Below are positions 24,989 through 33,989 of a stretch of 64,000 nucleotides of DNA, piece after piece. How positions within the stretch are numbered: the stretch's first letter is position 1; every line of letters begins with the position of its first letter. Where the stretch lies: the NCBI GenBank assembly GCA_037015955.1, contig CP143548.1, forward strand, positions 2,722,001 to 2,786,000. The letters run 5' to 3'. Below the pieces are notes generated by a model, which saw nothing but the letters and a program-made list of their open reading frames with translations, was not told the origin of the DNA and searched no databases. This DNA is from Lachnospiraceae bacterium JLR.KK008 (GTDB taxonomy: Bacteria; Bacillota; Clostridia; Lachnospirales; Lachnospiraceae). A program made the position numbers and the translations under genes.

Positions 24989-26665
24989 TCAATGGTAGAT
25001 TACCATTCTGTCGTTTTCGAATAATTTCTCATATTCGTATCTGTCCATAAATTCCTGCAAAAGCGCCGCTTTCCCATCCGTCGGCACATAACGTTTTCCG
25101 ATGATGACGGCCGGTCTCACCGCGTCGATCGTGCTCTCCACTTCCGCAAAATCCCGCTCCCAGAACGTCATATTATAAGACTCCAGGTTGGCCCATGTGC
25201 TCGTGATGGCAGAGGGTGCATCCAGCAGATAAGAAAGCCCCGGTATATCGCCGTAGAGAATGACCGGCGTACCCTGCATTTCCTGCGTCTCCCAGAACGC
25301 CGTCACCTCTTCCAGTGCGGCCGCATTGGCCTGTGTCGTGTACATACCCCTTAGTATACCATTATTTTCTATTTTTGCATCTCTTTTTTCGCCATAACTG
25401 CCATCCCGGAAAATAAATACCGTGCCAAAACCAATGCTCTGTACCGCGAGCACAGCCAGACAGCCGATCGCCACCGCACGCACCGGAAACTGTCCCGGCA
25501 GAAATCTGCTGAGAAAGTACAGCGTCACCGGCGCGATCAGAAACAGGTCGTTGATGACCGGATAAGACCGGTTGTTGCTGCCCAGCGGCAGGATCAGGAT
25601 CGTCACCAGCGTCAGCATGGCCAGCACTCTCTCCCGCTCATCCGTATCTTTATGGAAAAGCGCCAGCGCGCTGCATCCAAGGGCCGCCGTATTGAACAGG
25701 CTGACCCACCAGAAGATAGAAAAATACGTATGATAGTCAAAGCCAAACATACCACGGCCATAGACAAGCCGTAAGAGCACGAGAAATCCCAGCACGAATA
25801 CAATTTTTTTTGCCCTGACAAACCGTTCTTTTCTTATATGAAAAAATAACAGTCCGGCCGCCATATACCCCAAAAACAAAAGGCCCCATTTCATACTGCC
25901 AAGATAATCGATGAATGCACCGGCGATCATCTCCCCCGCGGAGTAACCGCTGGCGCCGCCCGACATCTGCTGCAGCCCGAACAGCATTGTGAAATACCCG
26001 GACAAGCCGTACTGCATCCGTATCATAAGCAGAAAAGCGGCAATGCCCACGGCATATCCGATCACACAATACAAGGTATCCTGCACAACCTGCAATACGT
26101 TTCGTTTCCGCAGGAAACCGTCATACCACAGACCAAGGATAAGCGCCATATGCGTCAGATTGGAAAAGCGCACACCCACGCCCAGCCCCAGCACGATTCC
26201 CGCCGTTACATAATACCATTTCTTCTCTGTGACAATGCCCCCGTATAAGAGCACGGTGCCCCCGATCAGTACCAGATAAGTCAGATAATTATATAAGATC
26301 ACGTGCGGACACCAGCAAAGCAGAACTGCCAGCACCTCCCCGGCAAATACGATCCCGAACGGAATCTTTTCTTTCAGAAAGTACCAAGCACAGAGCGCAG
26401 TGGCGCTGACTACAAGCGAACAATAGAGATTCATTCCCAGCATCGTATTCCCAAACGGCAGTTTCGTGAACAGATGTCCTGCCGCATTGGCAAGGTATGT
26501 GACATAGACCCACATGCCGTCCAGTTCCCCGAACCAGCGGAAACAGGCAAGATTATAGCCTGTGTCACTGATGTCCACCCCCATGGCAATATGCCGCAGG
26601 GGAAGCAGTAATAAAATCAGCGGACAGATATAATTTTTCAGCGCAGCTCTCGTCTTCACAGACAT
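24989..26665 (-). CDS. Large polytopic membrane protein, GT-C-like
   Basis: 558 residues with about twelve helices. The first outer loop reads G-V-D-I-S-D-T-G-Y-N-L-A-C-F, an acidic start like other GT-C proteins, and the C-terminal 110 residues are soluble. The ATG at 26665 has GAGG 8 bases upstream and overlaps the acyltransferase gene by 10 bases. Family not recognised. As the last gene after the pseudaminic acid cluster it may be a membrane transferase for that glycan, which is a guess from position. Confidence 0.55.
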   Translation of the reverse strand: MSVKTRAALKNYICPLILLLLPLRHIAMGVDISDTGYNLACFRWFGELDGMWVYVTYLANAAGHLFTKLPFGNTMLGMNLYCSLVVSATALCAWYFLKEKIPFGIVFAGEVLAVLLCWCPHVILYNYLTYLVLIGGTVLLYGGIVTEKKWYYVTAGIVLGLGVGVRFSNLTHMALILGLWYDGFLRKRNVLQVVQDTLYCVIGYAVGIAAFLLMIRMQYGLSGYFTMLFGLQQMSGGASGYSAGEMIAGAFIDYLGSMKWGLLFLGYMAAGLLFFHIRKERFVRAKKIVFVLGFLVLLRLVYGRGMFGFDYHTYFSIFWWVSLFNTAALGCSALALFHKDTDERERVLAMLTLVTILILPLGSNNRSYPVINDLFLIAPVTLYFLSRFLPGQFPVRAVAIGCLAVLAVQSIGFGTVFIFRDGSYGEKRDAKIENNGILRGMYTTQANAAALEEVTAFWETQEMQGTPVILYGDIPGLSYLLDAPSAITSTWANLESYNMTFWERDFAEVESTIDAVRPAVIIGKRYVPTDGKAALLQEFMDRYEYEKLFENDRMVIYH

Positions 26666-27753
26666 GATGTCGTCCTCTTTCCAATCTTCTCAAACAGATA
26701 TTGTCTCCCAAAGTCGATCATCATACACACCGCGTATACGATCACAATGCTGATGATCCAGTGCAGCACAAACAGCGGCGTATGAGCAGATTTCCCGGCC
26801 CCGAGCCACTGTGGCCAGCGATAGCGCAGTTCCATATGCTCATGGATCAGATAGACCCCGAAAGAGGCGGAAGCGATCCTGCAGATCACAGCGGAAGCCT
26901 TCCCTTCCGGTATCCGGACTGCCCGGAACGCCAGAAAGAGAAAAACCGCCGCCAGCAGACATAACATACTGTTGTAATGATATTGTCTGTTGATATACCG
27001 CACAAGACTGCCTGTCCTGATATAAAATGCCCGCACGACACACAGACTCAAGAAAATAGCCAGACTGCACAGAAGATAACCGGCCAGCGCAGGCTGCGGC
27101 TTTTTCATAAAAAGTATCCCGGCAAACCGCTGCCCGCCGCCCGCCGTTTCCGCTCCGTGATAGCGAATATAGGCGCCGATCATATACAGACAGAGAAACC
27201 AGATCGCATCATAACCGAGCCGGTCAGTCGGTAATTCCACCGGCAGAATGCTCTTACTCACAGACAACAAAAGCAGTAACATGCAAATCCCCTGCCCGTA
27301 TGTTTTCCGTGGCAGCGCACGCAATGTATCGTTCATCAATGGCGCCAGCAGAGCCATCAGAATATAGGCCGTGACAAACCAGTAATGCTCCTCGATAACC
27401 GGAAACAGATAGTTCATGAGCTGATAGACGTTCAGCCTAGGCAGCGGCAGGACGCCCGCCATGACCAGGACCGCTGCGATCCCCACACAGTAGAAGACCA
27501 CCTGCAGCCACAACGTTACGACTTTCATCGGACGATAACCGCTCTCCGCAAGAAAATAGGCGCTGATCAGCACATATACATTGACGGCGCAGACGCAGAA
27601 CGCTTCCAGCCCCCATGCCAGATAACCTGTCGCGCCATACTGCGGCGTCTCCGGCACGGGCAGGATTCCGCCCTTATCCAGATAGTGCATGGTAATGATC
27701 ATCAACATCGCTATGATCCGCAGTAATTCAAAATTCGCTTCCCGCTTCTTCAT
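26656..27753 (-). CDS. Acyltransferase family 3 (OafA/WecH-like)
   Basis: 365 residues, ten predicted helices. The first helix carries L-L-R-I-I-A-M-L-M-I-I-T-M-H-Y, the R-x10-H pair diagnostic of membrane-bound O-acyltransferases that acetylate sugars. I prefer the ATG at 27753 (M-K-K-R-E-A-N-F-E-L-L-R); in-frame starts at 27762 and 27777 lie deeper in the pseG gene. It probably O-acetylates a glycan residue across the membrane. Its place right after pseG suggests a nonulosonic acid or the glycan carrying it. Confidence 0.85.
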   Translation of the reverse strand: MKKREANFELLRIIAMLMIITMHYLDKGGILPVPETPQYGATGYLAWGLEAFCVCAVNVYVLISAYFLAESGYRPMKVVTLWLQVVFYCVGIAAVLVMAGVLPLPRLNVYQLMNYLFPVIEEHYWFVTAYILMALLAPLMNDTLRALPRKTYGQGICMLLLLLSVSKSILPVELPTDRLGYDAIWFLCLYMIGAYIRYHGAETAGGGQRFAGILFMKKPQPALAGYLLCSLAIFLSLCVVRAFYIRTGSLVRYINRQYHYNSMLCLLAAVFLFLAFRAVRIPEGKASAVICRIASASFGVYLIHEHMELRYRWPQWLGAGKSAHTPLFVLHWIISIVIVYAVCMMIDFGRQYLFEKIGKRTTSCL

Positions 27754-28912
27754 CCTTTTCATTCCTCTGCGGCTCATACACCGCTTTCCGTTCAGGATCA
27801 GCCATAAGCGCAGCCGCGATCCGCTCCGCGCCTCTGCCGTCCGTCAGCCGCCCCATCTGCTCCCGGATGCGGCCGCGCAGATCCCTGTCCTGCTCCAATC
27901 TGTCCAGTGCCGCCAGCAGATTATCCAGCGTTTTCTCTTCTTCCAGCGCCATATTGCCCGCATTTCTGATCTCTGTCAACCGGTCAAAGCATTCCGCCAT
28001 CTGCCGCTGGTTTTCCGCAAAATAAAAGCATACTGCCGGCAGTCTCATACTGCACAGCTCATACATTGTGCTGCCGGCAGCGCTGACAGCAATGTCACAT
28101 TTCTCCATGAGAGCCGCCATTTCCGTCACATTCTCATGAACGATAAATTCCGGCTCTTCCCCGGAGAGAGCCCGAAGCATCTTTTTCTGCTGCGAAAAAG
28201 GCCCGCATACGATATGATAGCGGATGCCCCGATGTCGTCCCTGCGCTTTCTCCCGCGCCAGCCGGCGGCACAGTTTGCCCGCCGCATTGACCTGATCGCC
28301 GCCACCGGTCGTCACGAGTACGTCCATCACCGTATCACACACCCGGCTTCGCCGTCCGCCCTGAAACTCTGCGCGCAGCGGCGCATACCGGCAGCCAAGC
28401 AGACATTTTTGCGGCAGAGAGATCTCCGACTCAGAATACCATTGCCGATAAGGCAGCCTGTCTCCATAAATATTGTAATCAATCAGCAGATCGACCGGCC
28501 AGACCGGTTTTCCCATATCGTCAATATAGGCCGTCTTTGCCCATCTGTCCAGCTCTTCCATATAATGCCCTGTCACAAAATAACTGTCAACGAGAATCCA
28601 TGTCTCCCGTTCTTTCCATGCAGAACTTCCGGCAAATGTCCGGTCAGTATTTGAAAAAGGCGCCTGGATGTGGAAAAATTCCCGCACATATCTCTGAAAG
28701 ACCGGCAGCTCCGTCTCCATCTCTTTATAAGAAGTCTCCAGCACAGTATGCGCATATCCCCTGCCTGCCAGCAGTGCTTTCGTCTCCGGCCCGGCCGTGA
28801 CAAAGGCCACTTCCGCACCGGCCTTACGCAGCGCGTCAGCAATCGAAAGGCAGCGCATCATATGTCCCATGGCGATCTCGCGGTTGCCGTCGGCCCTTAT
28901 TATGACACGCAT
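27728..28912 (-). CDS. pseG: UDP-2,4-diacetamido-trideoxy-altropyranose hydrolase (PseG)
   Basis: 394 residues, GT-B-like fold. It starts R-V-I-I-R-A-D-G-N-R-E-I-A-M-G-H-M-M-R-C, matching the R-x-D-x-S-x-x-I-G-x-G-H loop of PseG. Later motifs are V-D-S-Y-F-V-T, Y-I-D-D-M-G, G-G-G-D-Q-V-N and S-A-A-G-S-T-M-Y-E-L, the UDP site. It removes UDP to free the 6-deoxy-AltdiNAc sugar, the fourth pseudaminic acid step. The start at 28912 has AAGGAG 7 bases upstream; a longer frame to 28978 would run into the PIG-L gene. The Ser of the S-x-x-I-G consensus is Asn here. Confidence 0.9.
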   Translation of the reverse strand: MRVIIRADGNREIAMGHMMRCLSIADALRKAGAEVAFVTAGPETKALLAGRGYAHTVLETSYKEMETELPVFQRYVREFFHIQAPFSNTDRTFAGSSAWKERETWILVDSYFVTGHYMEELDRWAKTAYIDDMGKPVWPVDLLIDYNIYGDRLPYRQWYSESEISLPQKCLLGCRYAPLRAEFQGGRRSRVCDTVMDVLVTTGGGDQVNAAGKLCRRLAREKAQGRHRGIRYHIVCGPFSQQKKMLRALSGEEPEFIVHENVTEMAALMEKCDIAVSAAGSTMYELCSMRLPAVCFYFAENQRQMAECFDRLTEIRNAGNMALEEEKTLDNLLAALDRLEQDRDLRGRIREQMGRLTDGRGAERIAAALMADPERKAVYEPQRNEKDEEAGSEF

Positions 28913-28916
28913 GTTA

Positions 28917-29603
28917 TCACTCCTTGATAATCCGGACTGCTTCAAAGGCCTCCACAAAGCGGCCGCCGGCAACTCCACCCCATCGAACTGCCGTGGCCCG
29001 CAGCATTTCCAGCGAGCGGGGATGCGGGTAGGCGCACAGCTCTGTCCGGTACTGTTTCATGGCCTCCAGCTTCCTCTCAAACTGTTTTTCTGTCAGTTTC
29101 ATAAATACGTTCGGCGCAAACTGTGCATCGCCGTATTCAAAATTCCATTCCGTAGAGGACACTGTCTCGAACGTATAGAGCTCTTTCACCGGCTGACCCG
29201 CCATCGGACGTGTGGCCGTCAATACCGCCCTGAATGTCATCTGATGATCCACATTCAGATCGCCTCCGTGATGCGTATAAACGACCGTGGGCTGCAGATC
29301 GCGGATTCTGCGTTCGACTGCTTTGACAATGTCCAACAGATCGACACTGTCAAAGCGGTTGTCTGCAAAATTTTCAAAGAATACCCGCTCAATGCCAAGC
29401 ACCGCCGCCGCCCGCTGCGTGTCTCCATGAAGCTGGTCCAGCAGCTTTGCCCCGGCTTCCTCCCGCCGGTCAAAGCGGGAAGTCTGCCCCTCTCCGAGAA
29501 TCAAAGCACAGACCTTGTCGCCGGCCTCGACATGTTTCGCAATCGCGCCGCCCACACCGAGTATTTCATCGTCCGGGTGGGCTGCCACTACCAAAATGTT
29601 CAT
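28917..29603 (-). CDS. PIG-L (LmbE) N-deacetylase
   Basis: 228 residues with an intact A-H-P-D-D-E motif at 8-13 (zinc ligands His9 and Asp12, base Asp11), G-V-G-G after it, and D-L-N-V-D-H-Q near residue 115 giving the third ligand. Members deacetylate N-acetyl sugars. It is embedded between pseG and the pseH-formyltransferase fusion, 4 bases from pseG and directly abutting the fusion gene, so it should act on a pseudaminic acid intermediate or product. Removing an acetyl group would open an amine for the formyl or another acyl group. This contrasts with the mutated PIG-L at 6.3 kb. Confidence 0.88.
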   Translation of the reverse strand: MNILVVAAHPDDEILGVGGAIAKHVEAGDKVCALILGEGQTSRFDRREEAGAKLLDQLHGDTQRAAAVLGIERVFFENFADNRFDSVDLLDIVKAVERRIRDLQPTVVYTHHGGDLNVDHQMTFRAVLTATRPMAGQPVKELYTFETVSSTEWNFEYGDAQFAPNVFMKLTEKQFERKLEAMKQYRTELCAYPHPRSLEMLRATAVRWGGVAGGRFVEAFEAVRIIKE

Positions 29604-30791
29604 CTATTTCCCTCTCTTTTCAAAGCGGACTCTGGCCGTCACTGTCCCGTCCGCACAGTCCGCCTCATAAAACCGCAGCCTGTAGTCTCCCAGCTCCACA
29701 AACGCACCCGGGTATCCCTCTCCGTCGAGCATCCGGATATAGTCGTAAATCGTCTTCTCATCCATCTCCGGCAGCAGTCTCCCGTCCTCGGGTTTCCTGC
29801 GCCGGAACACAACCGCCTCGCCTCTCTGCGGTACAGGCTGCGGATGATTCGCGAGCAGATCAGGAATCATTTTCCGAAAGATCAGATCTGATGCCCGACG
29901 CAGGATTTCGTCCGCCGTTCCCCGCAATTCCAGATCTTCTTTCATATAAATATCGCCCGTATCGATCCCTTGGTCCACACGCAGCGCCGAGAGCTTCGTA
30001 CGCGTAAAGCCTCTCACGATCAGATTCTGCAGCGGGCTGCCGCCTCTGCCATACGGAAGATCTGTCATGTGAAAGACGACACACCGGTAACTGCCGAATA
30101 TCTCCTCCGGTATGAGATAAGACCAGTGCGGGAAAAAAACATACTCCGGTCTGACTGCCTGAAGCGTCTGTGTGGTCAGATCCGCCTTGTCCGTTATCAC
30201 ATGTACATCGTATTTCCCTTCATACTGCTGCCGCAGTTTCTCAGCATTGGCAATATTCCATGATTTCTGTGTACAGATCACGACCGACGGCCGGCGGGCG
30301 TCCGCTGTCTTTGCACATTCCCTCTCCAGTACGACATAGTCGCCTCTGTCCTGTGTCATCGCAAACCCGCACTTTTCAAACACTCTCATAGAAGCCGGAT
30401 TGCTTTTTTTCACACAGGCCGAGAATTTGCGGCAGCCATCGGCAGCCAGCCGCATTGCCTCTTCCAGCAGTCTGGTACCGTATCCTCTGCCACGAAACGC
30501 AGAGACGACAGAATAATCGATCTCCGAAGTTCCGTCACTGCTGTCCAGCCGGATCTGCCCGATCGGTTTTTCTGACATATGTGTCATATCAGCCATCGTC
30601 TCCGCCGTGATATAACCGATATAGATCCGGCAATTTTCATCCTGCAGTTTTCCTTTCAGCCATTTCACATGCTCATCCCACAGGATCTCCTGCTGCCGGA
30701 ACGCATTTCTCCTCACATCGATGTCATTGGCCCAGGAGAACAAAAGTTCCGCATCGTCAAGCGATGCCCTTCTCAGGAAAATGTCCTTCAT
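29604..30791 (-). CDS. pseH: PseH-type GNAT fused to formyltransferase
   Basis: 395 residues in two parts. Residues 1-155 are a GNAT fold: F-L-R-R-A-S-L-D-D-A-E-L-L, then I-D-Y-S-V-V-S-A-F-R-G-R-G-Y-G-T (acetyl-CoA loop) and N-P-A-S-M-R-V-F-E-K-C-G-F, as in PseH. Residues 165-395 are a formyl-tetrahydrofolate-type transferase: V-V-F-H-M-T-D-L-P-Y-G-R-G-G-S-P-L-Q near 255, D-Q-G-I-D-T-G-D-I near 285, and a FMT-like C-terminal stretch F-R-R-R-K-P-E-D-G. The His and Asp of the catalytic set are present; the Asn of the usual N-x-H is not evident. The fusion lies inside the pse operon, so N-acetyl and N-formyl forms are both possible. Confidence 0.85.
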   Translation of the reverse strand: MKDIFLRRASLDDAELLFSWANDIDVRRNAFRQQEILWDEHVKWLKGKLQDENCRIYIGYITAETMADMTHMSEKPIGQIRLDSSDGTSEIDYSVVSAFRGRGYGTRLLEEAMRLAADGCRKFSACVKKSNPASMRVFEKCGFAMTQDRGDYVVLERECAKTADARRPSVVICTQKSWNIANAEKLRQQYEGKYDVHVITDKADLTTQTLQAVRPEYVFFPHWSYLIPEEIFGSYRCVVFHMTDLPYGRGGSPLQNLIVRGFTRTKLSALRVDQGIDTGDIYMKEDLELRGTADEILRRASDLIFRKMIPDLLANHPQPVPQRGEAVVFRRRKPEDGRLLPEMDEKTIYDYIRMLDGEGYPGAFVELGDYRLRFYEADCADGTVTARVRFEKRGK

Positions 30792-31837
30792 TTCTCTATC
30801 ATCTCCATCTGCAGCGGTGTCCCCCGCTTCATATCAGCTGCCGCCCGCTTACCCAGTACCTGTTCATAATATTTCGGTTCCAGTCCGTTACTCGGACGGA
30901 TGATGCGGATATTTTCAGGGGTGAGCGCTTCTCCGGCACGAATGTCCGCCACGACAAAGATCGAGCGCCGGAATGCCAGATTCCCCTGCTCAGACGCTGT
31001 CGGGCCGAACGTCACCTGTCCGATGGCCCGCTCCGCCGCCCGCACATCGCGCACCATAGACGCAAACTCGTCCGGCTCCATGGAAAACGACGCATCAGGA
31101 TTTTCAATTTTCCGATCCAGGCAGAAATGTTTCTCGATAATGCTGCCGCCCATGGCCGCCGCCGCCACCGCTCCGATCGAACCGGCAGAGTGATCGGATA
31201 AGCCTACCGGCAGAGCAAACTGCTTTTTCAGTTCTGCCATCGCCGCCAGATTCATATTGTCCGAGATCGCCGGATAGGCGCTGGCACAGCGCAGCAGGGC
31301 AAGCTGGCTGTTTCCTGCCGCACGCACCGCCTCTACCGCCTCCGTGATCTCCTGCAGCGTTCCCATACCGGTCGACATAATGACCGGCTTTCCTTTCGAA
31401 GCCACATAGCGGATCAGCGGAATATCTACCAACTCAAAAGAGGCGATCTTGTAAAACTCCATGCCGATACTCTCCAGAAAATCGACCGAAGTCCTGTCAA
31501 AGGGCGTCGAGAAGAAGTCGACTTCCACTTTCTCTGCCTCTGCTTTCAGCTCCGCCTGCCACTCCCAGGGCGTATAGGCTTTCTGATAGAGGCCGTACAG
31601 GTTTTCTCCCTTCCAAGTCCCTTCGGTTATGTTGAAATACTCATTGTGACAGTCGATCGTCATTGTATCCGCCGTATAAGTCTGTATTTTCACACAGTCT
31701 GCCCCGGCCTCTTTCGCCGCATGAATGATCTCCCTGGCATATTGCAGACTGCCGGCATGATTGGCCGACATCTCCGCTATGATATAGACCGGCTCTCCAT
31801 CGCCGACTTTTCTGTTTTTTATCGTTATTGTGTTCAT
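30788..31837 (-). CDS. pseI: Pseudaminic acid synthase (PseI)
   Basis: 349 residues, NeuB-type TIM barrel (to about 280) plus C-terminal antifreeze-like SAF domain. Key stretches are I-I-A-E-M-S-A-N-H, D-C-V-K-I-Q-T-Y, F-S-T-P-F-D, M-S-T-G-M-G, and G-L-S-D-H-S. In the SAF part, I-R-P-S-N-G-L-E-P-K-Y-Y matches PseI rather than sialic or legionaminic acid synthases. It condenses phosphoenolpyruvate with the PseG product to give pseudaminic acid. Start overlaps the neighbouring fusion gene's frame by ATGA at its 3' end. Confidence 0.93.
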   Translation of the reverse strand: MNTITIKNRKVGDGEPVYIIAEMSANHAGSLQYAREIIHAAKEAGADCVKIQTYTADTMTIDCHNEYFNITEGTWKGENLYGLYQKAYTPWEWQAELKAEAEKVEVDFFSTPFDRTSVDFLESIGMEFYKIASFELVDIPLIRYVASKGKPVIMSTGMGTLQEITEAVEAVRAAGNSQLALLRCASAYPAISDNMNLAAMAELKKQFALPVGLSDHSAGSIGAVAAAAMGGSIIEKHFCLDRKIENPDASFSMEPDEFASMVRDVRAAERAIGQVTFGPTASEQGNLAFRRSIFVVADIRAGEALTPENIRIIRPSNGLEPKYYEQVLGKRAAADMKRGTPLQMEMIEK

Positions 31838-31881
31838 ATCTGTTCCCCGCCGTTTCGCTCAGTCCGTATGATTCATGGAAC

Positions 31882-32610
31882 TTAAATTATCCCACTGTTT
31901 GTATGGCCCGTTTCCCTTGCATGTTCCTGCATGATCCGGTATTTCAGTTCCGCCAGTTCCCAGTCCGTCTCATTGTCGATGTCCTGTACTTCCATCTCCG
32001 GCATCTCGATCGACAACATCCGATCCGTAAAAATCTGTCTTTTTTCCATAAATGTCTCTGTTTTCATACAATAAAACTGCCCACAGTCATGAAAGTACGG
32101 CTCCAGATCCTGTGAACGGCTGGCCGCATGCCGCGGATACTTCATCACAGTCAGACCGTCCCGTATGACAAATGCACGCTGCGGCGGAAATGAGAACCGT
32201 ACGACCGGTACGACCGCATCCACGGACGATTCCTCCAGCAGTGCAACCGCCTGCTTCAGCTTGTCCGCAGTCACAAAGGGAGCGGTCGGATAAATACAGC
32301 AGACCGTCTCGAATGTCCGGCCCCGCTTTTCATATTCCGTCAATACTTCCAGCAGCACATCTGCCGTCGTGGCATAATCACCCGCTGTTTCTGTGCTTCT
32401 CATAAAAGGCGTCTTCGCCCCCGCCTCTCTTGCCGCCTGCGCAATCTCCTCGCTGTCCGTCGAGACCATAACTTCCGTGAACAGTCCGCTGGTAACCGCC
32501 GCCTGCACGGGGTACGCCAGAATCGGCTTCCCACAAAACAGACGGATATTTTTCTTTGGTATTCTCTTGCTGCCGCCCCTGGCAGTAATGATAGCGACCC
32601 GCTCTTTCAT
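31882..32610 (-). CDS. pseF: Pseudaminic acid cytidylyltransferase (PseF)
   Basis: 242 residues of the CMP-nonulosonate synthetase family. The nucleotide loop I-T-A-R-G-G-S-K-R-I-P-K-K-N lies at 8-21, V-S-T-D-S-E-E near 50, and I-Y-P-T-A-P-F near 108. D-I-D-N-E-T-D-W at the C-terminal end supplies metal-binding acids. It activates pseudaminic acid to CMP-Pse, the donor for the sialyltransferase-motif protein at 38 kb. Lies between pseI and pseC as in many pse operons. Confidence 0.92.
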   Translation of the reverse strand: MKERVAIITARGGSKRIPKKNIRLFCGKPILAYPVQAAVTSGLFTEVMVSTDSEEIAQAAREAGAKTPFMRSTETAGDYATTADVLLEVLTEYEKRGRTFETVCCIYPTAPFVTADKLKQAVALLEESSVDAVVPVVRFSFPPQRAFVIRDGLTVMKYPRHAASRSQDLEPYFHDCGQFYCMKTETFMEKRQIFTDRMLSIEMPEMEVQDIDNETDWELAELKYRIMQEHARETGHTNSGII

Positions 32611-32651
32611 CTATCTACCTCCCACACTTCTCTGCCACGAAACCGCCTGTC

Positions 32652-33845
32652 TCATTTCCGATAATACGTACAGATCTTCCGCACAGCCATGATCACATCC
32701 TCCACATCTTCGTCTGACATGGCATAATAGAGAGGCAGGCTCAGCATCTCCTCATACAGCTTTTCCGCCTCCGGGCAGATCCCCTTTTCATATCCCAGTT
32801 TTTCATAATAAGGATGCCAGTAGACCGGGATATAATGTACGTTACAGAATATGTTCTCTGCCGCCATCGCCTCGAAAAACGCCTTACGGCCGATCTTCAG
32901 CCGTTCCGGTCTGATGCGCAGAATATACAGATGCCTTGTCGTGTCGGACTCCGGAATCTCCTCCTGTACGACGATTTCCGGCAGCTCCCGGAATGCCTCG
33001 TTATATCTCTCTACGATTTCTTTTCTTCTGCGGATAAAATACTCCAGTTTATCCAACTGACTGTTAATCAGCGCCGCCTGCATGTCGGTCATACGATAAT
33101 TCATACCCAGCGCCACCTGTTCATAATACCAGCCGCCGTGAGACGGATGCTGCAAAAGCGCCTCCTCCCTCGTAATCCCATGTGTCTGATAGAGTTTCAG
33201 CTTTGTATACAATGCATCGTCATTCGTCAGCACCGCGCCGCCCTCGCCGCCGGTTACCGTTTTCACCGGATGAAAGCTGAACGTCGTCATATCCGAGATC
33301 GACCCGACCGGCCGCCCCTTATACAGCGTGCCGATCGAATGCGCCCCATCCTCGATCAGAACAATCCCGTCTCTGTGACAGAGCTCCAGCAGCGGCTCAA
33401 GCTCCGCCGCCTGTCCGGTAAAATCTACGGCCACGACCGCTTTCGTCCGCTCCGTGATCTGCTCCCGCACCTTGTGCGGATCAATATTATATGTTCTGGC
33501 ATTGATGTCCGCAAACACCGGTTTCGCCCCGCAGTACAGTGCACAGTTCGCCGAGGCCGCAAAGGTGATCGGCGTCGTAATCACTTCGTCGCCTTCCTTT
33601 ATGCCTGCCGCCTGGCATGCCATGTGCAGAGCCGCCGTCCCATTGCTGGCCAGCACCGCATGTTTCGCACCGGTCAGCTGACACAGCCTGTCCTCCAGCT
33701 TCGTGATCTCAGGACCGCATGTAAGAAAATCGCTCTTCAGCACCTTCACGACCGCCTGTATGTCCGCATCATCGATATACTGATGTCCATAAAATAATTT
33801 CGTGCTTCTGACTGGCTTACCACCCTCTGCTGCCGGTCTTTCCAT
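32652..33845 (-). CDS. pseC: UDP-4-amino-4,6-dideoxy-AltNAc transaminase (PseC)
   Basis: 397 residues. F-Y-G-H-Q-Y-I-D-D-A-D-I opens the protein, with the PLP lysine K195 in F-S-F-H-P-V-K-T-V-T-G-G-E-G-G. I-T-F-A-A-S-A-N-C, V-D-F-T-G-Q and I-E-D-G-A-H-S are PseC-specific variants of the DegT fold. It aminates C4 of the PseB product. The start at 33845 has AAAGGGAG 8 bases upstream; the longer frame to 33953 adds 36 residues without family similarity and is rejected. Confidence 0.93.
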   Translation of the reverse strand: MERPAAEGGKPVRSTKLFYGHQYIDDADIQAVVKVLKSDFLTCGPEITKLEDRLCQLTGAKHAVLASNGTAALHMACQAAGIKEGDEVITTPITFAASANCALYCGAKPVFADINARTYNIDPHKVREQITERTKAVVAVDFTGQAAELEPLLELCHRDGIVLIEDGAHSIGTLYKGRPVGSISDMTTFSFHPVKTVTGGEGGAVLTNDDALYTKLKLYQTHGITREEALLQHPSHGGWYYEQVALGMNYRMTDMQAALINSQLDKLEYFIRRRKEIVERYNEAFRELPEIVVQEEIPESDTTRHLYILRIRPERLKIGRKAFFEAMAAENIFCNVHYIPVYWHPYYEKLGYEKGICPEAEKLYEEMLSLPLYYAMSDEDVEDVIMAVRKICTYYRK

Positions 33846-33989
33846 ACTTCCTACTCCCTTTCTACTGTCGGTAACGATATTGTGATAAAACCGGAAATTC
33901 CGGCAGTCACCGCTCCCATACAAAACAGAATCCCCGGGCCGAGCACGGATCACAGACTCGCCACAGGGACCCTATCAAAATACGTCCAT

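Noticed and set aside
33891-33903. Near-palindrome CCGGAAATTCCGG upstream of pseC
   Set aside because: Resembles the repeat at 24.97 kb, but 13 bases in a GC-balanced genome can arise by chance and no promoter is next to it.
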